Shown piece by piece: positions 5,703-8,856 of a stretch of DNA of 8,856 nucleotides. The stretch covers positions 1-8,856 of the forward strand of contig CAADYQ010000003.1 of assembly GCA_900753295.1 (NCBI GenBank), given 5' to 3'. Both the position numbers and the translations under genes were made by a program. The first letter of the stretch is position 1. Each line of letters begins with the position of its first letter. A model generated the notes under the pieces. That model had not been told where the DNA came from, did no database searches, and saw only the letters and a program-made list of their open reading frames with translations. The DNA is from Clostridia bacterium (GTDB taxonomy: Bacteria; Bacillota; Clostridia; Oscillospirales; CAG-272).

Positions 5703-5757
5703 GGAACGCTTCCAACTTTATTTATATATACGGGAAGGCTTGCAAGACGGGCGTTCC
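5703..5757 (+). repeat. Long-range inverted repeat after the plus-strand LysR gene
   Basis: GGAACGC (5703-5709) and GCGTTCC (5751-5757) can pair. Within the interval, TTCC (5710-5713) can pair with GGAA (5733-5736). The RNA would have a branched 3' structure just after the LysR stop. There is no U-run after it, so it is a poor intrinsic terminator, yet no better one is visible for this gene. Confidence 0.4.
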
Positions 5758-5785
5758 ATGGCATCAATTTCCTTGTATTGCGAGG

Positions 5786-5835
5786 CGAAAAAAATCGAAA
5801 GACCTATTGACTTTTTTTCGATGCTGGTGTATAAT
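5786..5835 (+). promoter_or_regulatory. Distal promoter of the surface-protein gene, with inverted repeat
   Basis: The -35 box TTGACT (5807-5812), 17-bp spacer and perfect -10 box TATAAT (5830-5835) predict a start near 5842. CGAAAAAAA (5786-5794) and TTTTTTTCG (5812-5820) form a 9-bp inverted repeat around the -35 box. It could be an operator or simply A/T tracts that favour polymerase binding. It lies 127 bp upstream of a second promoter that repeats CTATTGAC exactly. Confidence 0.75.
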
Positions 5836-5933
5836 GATAACGGAAATTATATGACCCGTATTGTATGCTCGCACGGAAATTGATTTTCGGGTGTTTTTCG
5901 CACGCTTTTTTGAAAAAAATATCCGAAAAACTA

Positions 5934-5962
5934 TTGACAAGCGCTCAAAAGGGTAGTATAAT
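5934..5962 (+). promoter_or_regulatory. Proximal consensus promoter of the surface-protein gene
   Basis: A perfect -35 box TTGACA (5934-5939), an optimal 17-bp spacer and a perfect -10 box TATAAT (5957-5962). The predicted start is near 5969, leaving a 139-nt leader. By match to consensus it ties with, or exceeds, any other promoter in the window, in line with high expression of the downstream gene. Confidence 0.9.
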
Positions 5963-5983
5963 TAGTCCATCCTTATAGTATTT

Positions 5984-6062
5984 GGCTGACGAATTTGCAT
6001 ATGGCACCCGCAAGCGAGCATAGCCGACGTTCGCGGGTAGGTGACAGATGCCGGTTTGCTCG
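5984..6062 (+). ncRNA. Structured 5' leader with pseudoknot potential
   Basis: The untranslated leader contains nested helices GGCA (6003-6006)/TGCC (6049-6052) and CCCGC (6007-6011)/GCGGG (6033-6037). The loop segment CGAGCA (6015-6020) is complementary to TGCTCG (6057-6062), which would close a pseudoknot. A competing helix TTTGC (5994-5998)/GCAAG (6010-6014) would disrupt the inner stem, giving two exclusive folds. An unpaired A-rich stretch leads to the ribosome site. It does not match c-di-GMP-I, cobalamin, TPP or other riboswitch cores that I can recall. It may be a riboregulator or an mRNA-stabilising leader. Confidence 0.45.
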
Positions 6063-6107
6063 GATCAAAGCTTCAAAATCAAATTACAAAGAGAGGATTA
6101 TGAAGAA

Positions 6108-6911
6108 ATGAAAAAAGTAGTATCAGTAGTCTTGGTGGCTCTGATGGTTCTCGGACTGAGCGTTACCGCATTTGCTGCCGACGGTAAAGTAACCGTTGTT
6201 GCCGACAAGACCGAAGCCAAAGCTGGCGAAACCGTTGTCCTTACTATTAAGGGCGAAGGTTTTGACAAGGTTGGAGCTCTTGCTATCTCCGTTGCTCTCG
6301 ATGACAAGCTTGAGCTTGCCGACAAGGGCGAATGGCTCATCAAGGGCGACCTTGCTGACGTTCTCGATGACAAGGGCACTGCCGTTATCGGTTCTACCGA
6401 TGTTTTCGACATCAACGTTGACCTGTTCAAGGTAAGCGTTAAGGTCAAAGACGGCACAGCTGCCGGTTCCTACAACGTTAAGGTAACACTTACTGCTGAG
6501 GGTGGCGTTGCTCTCGGCGAAACCACCTATGCTGTTGTTGTTCCTGCTGCTCCCGCACACGAGCACACTTGGGACGAGGGTAAGGTAACCACTCCCGCTA
6601 CCTGCAAGGACGAGGGTGTTAAGACCTACACCTGCACCGGCTGCGGCGAAACCAAGACCGAAGCCATCGCTAAGCTCAATGAGCACACCTGGGATGCCGG
6701 TAAGGTAACCAAGGAAGCCACCACTGAGGCTGAAGGCGAAAAGACCTACACCTGCACCGTTTGCGGCGCAACCAAGACCGAAGTTATCGAGAAGCTTCCC
6801 GTTATCCCCACCGGTGATAACAATGTAGTTGCTGTTGTTTTCCTCAGCACTCTCGCTCTCGTAGCTGTCTGCGGCGTTGTTGTTGCTTCCAAGAAGCGCG
6901 TCAACGACTAA
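6108..6911 (+). CDS. Secreted, probably wall-anchored surface protein with cohesin-like domain and CxxC repeats
   Basis: A 267-residue exported protein. The start at 6108 gives a textbook signal peptide (MKK, hydrophobic 4-18, cleavage near AFA/AD at 23-24) and has GAGAGGA 10 nt upstream. Residues about 26-146 look like an all-beta cohesin-like or Ig-like domain (KVTVVADKTEAKAGETVVL, then VSVKVKDGTAAGSYNVKV). Two 40-residue tandem repeats follow (152-191, 192-231), each EHTWD.GKVT..AT...G.KTYTC..CG.TKTE.I.KL with a CxxC pair that could hold a metal or a disulfide. The tail is PTGDNN (234-239), a 20-residue hydrophobic span and a KKR basic stop, resembling a sortase-sorted C-terminus though not LPxTG. 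The codon choice is strongly biased (GTT, GCT, AAG, ACC, GAC), unlike its neighbours and typical of an abundant protein. Single-gene unit with tandem promoters and tandem terminators. Its partner or ligand is unknown. Confidence 0.88.
   Translation: MKKVVSVVLVALMVLGLSVTAFAADGKVTVVADKTEAKAGETVVLTIKGEGFDKVGALAISVALDDKLELADKGEWLIKGDLADVLDDKGTAVIGSTDVFDINVDLFKVSVKVKDGTAAGSYNVKVTLTAEGGVALGETTYAVVVPAAPAHEHTWDEGKVTTPATCKDEGVKTYTCTGCGETKTEAIAKLNEHTWDAGKVTKEATTEAEGEKTYTCTVCGATKTEVIEKLPVIPTGDNNVVAVVFLSTLALVAVCGVVVASKKRVND
6561..6800 (+). repeat. Two tandem 120-bp coding repeats (CxxC modules)
   Basis: Positions 6561-6680 and 6681-6800 encode two in-phase 40-residue modules, with DNA blocks such as AAGACCTACACCTGCACCG identical in both. 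Repeat 1 has an extra Cys (ATCKDEG) that repeat 2 replaces with Thr (ATTEAEG). This is a likely site of copy-number change by slippage or recombination. Confidence 0.9.
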
Positions 6912-6959
6912 TTAAGGTCTAAGCATAACATACTACGATCACCTACACGGTGACCTTTC

Positions 6960-6989
6960 GGGGCTGATGCATTTGCATCAGCCCCTTTT
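6960..6989 (+). terminator. Intrinsic terminator of the surface-protein gene
   Basis: A perfect stem GGGGCTGATGCA/TGCATCAGCCCC (11-12 bp with a tiny central loop) is followed by TTTT. It lies 48 nt after the stop codon. A small TCACC/GGTGA hairpin (6939-6953) precedes it. Confidence 0.92.
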
Positions 6990-7006
6990 CCGTGTCTGCC
7001 CATGGT

Positions 7007-7044
7007 GGCTGCGGATGCCCGGTATTTGCCCGGCGTCCGCAGCC
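7007..7044. terminator. Second hairpin, backup terminator
   Basis: A 13-bp stem with one G-U pair begins GGCTGCGGA (7007-7015), pairing with TCCGCAGCC (7036-7044). It has a 12-nt loop and is followed by a T-rich stretch (GGTCTTTGTTTTA). It probably catches read-through from the strong surface-protein promoters before the sipL-like gene. Confidence 0.7.
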
Positions 7045-7106
7045 GGTCTTTGTTTTACTTATTATAACCGCTTTTGCGGAAGTTATTTATATAAAATAAC
7101 GGTGTG

Positions 7107-7156
7107 AAATAATGGACCTGCGCCGGCGCATACTCCGCGGCACTGCTTCATAATAT
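7107..7156 (+). promoter_or_regulatory. Candidate sigma-E-type promoter of the sipL-like gene
   Basis: No good sigma-A promoter precedes the gene. Two overlapping registers resemble the sporulation sigma-E pattern: AAATAAT (7107-7113), 15 bp, CATACTCC (7129-7136); and GCATACT (7128-7134), 14 bp, CATAATAT (7149-7156). Each departs from consensus at a few positions. Known sipL genes are transcribed in the mother cell under sigma-E, so the placement is sensible, but the match alone is weak. Confidence 0.3.
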
Positions 7157-7194
7157 AGACTGAGATTCTTTTTTGAAGGGATGGATGACGGAAA

Positions 7195-8790
7195 ATGAAT
7201 TATTATCAGAACGATCCGGCGGTTGCCGCCGGAGGTGAAAGGGAGAATACCCGCCGCGTGCAAACGCCGCTTATGGCACGTCCGGTCACGGCAGAGCTTG
7301 CGGATGATTTTTCGCTCCCCGATTACAAGCCGGAGATCCGCCGTATGATAGGCATTACGGCAACGGTCTCGCCTGCGGCGCATTATCTTTCTCCGGGACA
7401 TGCCGAGTTCGCGGGTCCGGTGAGATATTCGATATTGTATGAGGGCAGTGATGGCGGAATGTGGTCGGCGGACCTCCCGTCCGAGTACGATCTTGACCTT
7501 ACCCTTGACAACGATCCGACATTTGAGCCGGACGGTATGATCGCATATGCAGACGTGGTGTGCGAGTCGGTCACAGTGCGCGTGACAGCCCCGCGCCGCC
7601 TGTCGGTGCGCGCCAGGCTGAGAGCGGATGCCGTTGTGCTTGGTATGAGGCGGCTCGACGAGACGGTCAGCGGCGCTGCCGGACTTGCCGCCGATGATCT
7701 CAAGCGGCTTGAGGGAAGCGCGGAGACGGCTGAAATACTCCGCGCGACAAACGATCCTGCCGAATACACCGATACATTTTTGCCGGATGACGGCGGCAGC
7801 GGGGAAGTGCGCGTTATATGCTGCCGTGCCGAGCCGCTTGTGGGCGAGGTCTCGGCAACGGTCGAAGGCGTTTCGGTGCGCGGCGAGCTTTACATAACGG
7901 TGCTGCTCTGCCGCGATCCCGAAGGCGCGCGCCCGTTTGCGGTAACGCGCCGCATCCCGTTTGCCGAAACTGTGGCTACCGACCGTGCACCTGAGCGCGG
8001 AGCCTCCTGCCGCGCATGGGGCTGCGTAACGTCCGCATCCGCCGAGCCGAACGAAAACGGCGAGATCGTCGCCACCGTCGGTCTGGCGCTAACGGCGGAG
8101 GTCGCCTCCGCGGTCACCGTCCCGTATACGCGGGATGTTTATTCGACAAAGTGCGAATCCACTGTCGTGATGCGCGAAAGCGACGCCGCGGCGGTAAAAA
8201 AGTGCATGAACGCAAATATTACGGTCAGCGGCGGCGAGGAGCTTGCCGCGCTGGGGCTTGACAGCGGGATCCGCATCGTTGACGCAACGGCAGCCGTCCT
8301 TCCCGACAGCGTTGAATGCCGCACGGATGGCGGCAGAGCGGTGCTTACCGGAAAAATGCGCGTGCGCGTTGTCGCCGATAACGGCGCCGAGATCATGGGG
8401 AAGGACTTTGATATGCCGTTCAGATATGAGACCGACCTCCCCGGCGACGGCGCTTTTGTGGGCGGCGGATATTCCGAATGGACTGTTTCGGCTCCGGTGT
8501 GCCGGGTACGACCGGACGGCGAGCGCCTGAGTGCCGATTGCGAGCTGGCTGTATCGGCGCGGTTCTGCGGCAGGGTAAAGCTGCCATCGGTCGCCGAGGT
8601 AAAGGTCGGCGATGCGCGCGCGCCCCGCAACGGATGCATGACAGTGTGCTATCCCACTGCGGATGATTCGCTCTGGAGCGTAGCCAAGCGTTACGGCGCG
8701 GACGCGGCAGTGCTTGCCGCCTCAAACGGGCTTGACGGCACAAAAAAAGCCGGAGATAAGCTCACCGGCGTAAAATATCTTCTTGTATAA
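7195..8790 (+). CDS. sipL: SipL-like spore coat morphogenesis protein (SPOCS domains plus LysM)
   Basis: A 531-residue cytosolic protein, close in length to SipL of Clostridioides difficile. It has no signal peptide or membrane span. The N-terminal SPOCS (DUF3794) signature is seen around 30-60 (ADDFSLPDYKPEIRRMIGI), with two further SPOCS-like beta units at about 205-310 (SVRGELYITVLL...RIPFAETV) and 358-470 (GIRIVDATAAVL...MPFRYETDL). The C-terminal 484-531 is a LysM domain (DDSLWSVAKRYGADAAVLAA then SNGLDG). In C. difficile, SipL binds the coat ATPase SpoIVA through its LysM domain and is needed for coat attachment to the forespore; the same role is inferred here. The start at 7195 has only a distant AAGGGA (7177-7181); no better in-frame start exists. 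The gene stands alone after two terminators, and a hairpin begins 8 bp beyond its stop. Confidence 0.82.
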   Translation: MNYYQNDPAVAAGGERENTRRVQTPLMARPVTAELADDFSLPDYKPEIRRMIGITATVSPAAHYLSPGHAEFAGPVRYSILYEGSDGGMWSADLPSEYDLDLTLDNDPTFEPDGMIAYADVVCESVTVRVTAPRRLSVRARLRADAVVLGMRRLDETVSGAAGLAADDLKRLEGSAETAEILRATNDPAEYTDTFLPDDGGSGEVRVICCRAEPLVGEVSATVEGVSVRGELYITVLLCRDPEGARPFAVTRRIPFAETVATDRAPERGASCRAWGCVTSASAEPNENGEIVATVGLALTAEVASAVTVPYTRDVYSTKCESTVVMRESDAAAVKKCMNANITVSGGEELAALGLDSGIRIVDATAAVLPDSVECRTDGGRAVLTGKMRVRVVADNGAEIMGKDFDMPFRYETDLPGDGAFVGGGYSEWTVSAPVCRVRPDGERLSADCELAVSARFCGRVKLPSVAEVKVGDARAPRNGCMTVCYPTADDSLWSVAKRYGADAAVLAASNGLDGTKKAGDKLTGVKYLLV

Positions 8791-8798
8791 CCGGAATG

Positions 8799-8825
8799 GT
8801 CTCGGTGGCTGAACACCACCGAGAC
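8799..8825 (+). terminator. Hairpin after the sipL-like gene
   Basis: A perfect 10-bp stem GTCTCGGTGG/CCACCGAGAC with a 7-nt loop lies 8 nt after the stop codon. No T-run follows, so it may protect the mRNA end or work together with the next hairpin. Confidence 0.65.
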
Positions 8826-8831
8826 ACGATC

Positions 8832-8856
8832 AAGGGGCTGTCGCGCTAATGCGCGA
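8832..8856 (+). terminator. Partial terminator cut by the window edge
   Basis: AAGGGGCTGTCGCGC, loop TAAT, then GCGCGA. The six pairs TCGCGC/GCGCGA are already visible, and the window ends before the rest of the 3' arm. The 5' arm shares GGGCTGTCGCGC with the terminator at 308-341. Confidence 0.7.

Larger units (their letters stand above)
5700..6107 (+). other. 408-bp regulatory intergenic region
   Basis: I see no credible protein gene here. From left to right it holds the inverted repeat after LysR, the distal promoter with its A/T inverted repeat, a stretch with a duplicated CGGAAATT (5841-5848, 5875-5882 approximately) and a weak ACCCG/CGGGT hairpin followed by TTTTT (5854-5898), the proximal promoter, and the structured leader. 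Confidence 0.7.

Noticed and set aside
5854..5898. Intrinsic attenuator between the two surface-protein promoters
   Set aside because: Only a 5-bp ACCCG/CGGGT stem with a 29-nt loop before TTTTT; too weak to call as a terminator.
5984..6062. c-di-GMP-I (GEMM) riboswitch
   Set aside because: The end of the leader (GACAGATGCCGGTTTGC) recalls the GEMM 3' strand, but the required 5' GGCAAACC and GACGCAAAGC core is absent and the closing helix does not pair.
6123..6686. 187-codon open frame antisense to the surface protein
   Set aside because: The strong codon bias and repeats of the real gene keep the opposite frame open; no start signal or recognisable motif.
6800..6911. Canonical LPxTG sorting signal
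   Set aside because: The motif reads LPVIPTGDNN; PTGD is present, but not LPxTG, so only a variant sorting tail can be proposed.
8139..8639. 166-codon minus-strand frame within the sipL-like gene
   Set aside because: Antisense shadow of a protein with clear SPOCS and LysM motifs; Ser/Pro/Arg-rich and without a ribosome site.
1..8856. CRISPR array, insertion sequence, phage or toxin-antitoxin module
   Set aside because: No regularly spaced direct repeats, transposase, integrase or recognisable toxin pair is visible on either strand.

Overview
The window looks like the chromosome of a Gram-positive, spore-forming member of the Clostridia (Firmicutes), probably a gut-type lineage of the Oscillospirales/Christensenellales kind. 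The signs are near-consensus sigma-A promoters, strong AGGAGG-type ribosome binding sites, GC-rich hairpin terminators, a lipobox lipoprotein, a surface protein with a sortase-like C-terminal tail (PTGDN, membrane span, KKR) and a spore-morphogenesis gene of the SipL type (SPOCS domains plus LysM). The lineage is inferred from features; no phylogenetic search was possible.

Left part, minus strand. A tRNA-Pro(GGG) gene (8-83) has its own strong promoter (166-194). The promoter is preceded by phased T-tracts, and a stable hairpin lies between it and the tRNA. Next comes a lipoprotein gene (357-1667) closed by a perfect 16-bp hairpin terminator. Its promoter is overlaid by two TTTGCG-N-CGCAAA palindromes 22 bp apart. 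A 33-codon open frame of uncertain status (1766-1867) separates it from a minus-strand unit read in the order 77-aa unknown protein, LysR-family regulator, MATE exporter (4596 to 1955).

Centre. The start of that unit faces a second, paralogous LysR gene on the plus strand (4800-5699). The two promoters overlap head-on and share one 12-bp palindrome (CTATAATTATAG) that supplies both -10 boxes. A TCAAAT-N4-ATTTGA dyad lies over the minus -35 box. This has the form of a mutually exclusive or cross-regulated switch between two LysR regulators, one of which probably controls the MATE exporter.

Right part, plus strand. A 408-bp intergenic region carries two tandem near-consensus promoters and a roughly 140-nt leader with pseudoknot potential. 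It precedes a probably highly expressed secreted surface protein (6108-6911): signal peptide, cohesin-like beta domain, two 40-residue CxxC repeats and a cell-wall-type tail. Two tandem terminator hairpins follow. The sipL-like spore coat gene (7195-8790) has a weak candidate sigma-E promoter. It ends in a hairpin and the first half of a terminator whose arm matches the terminator at 308-341.

The most noteworthy items are the shared-palindrome divergent LysR promoters with the small translationally coupled upstream gene, the structured leader of the surface protein gene, and the double-palindrome operator of the lipoprotein gene. I see no CRISPR array, insertion sequence or phage gene.
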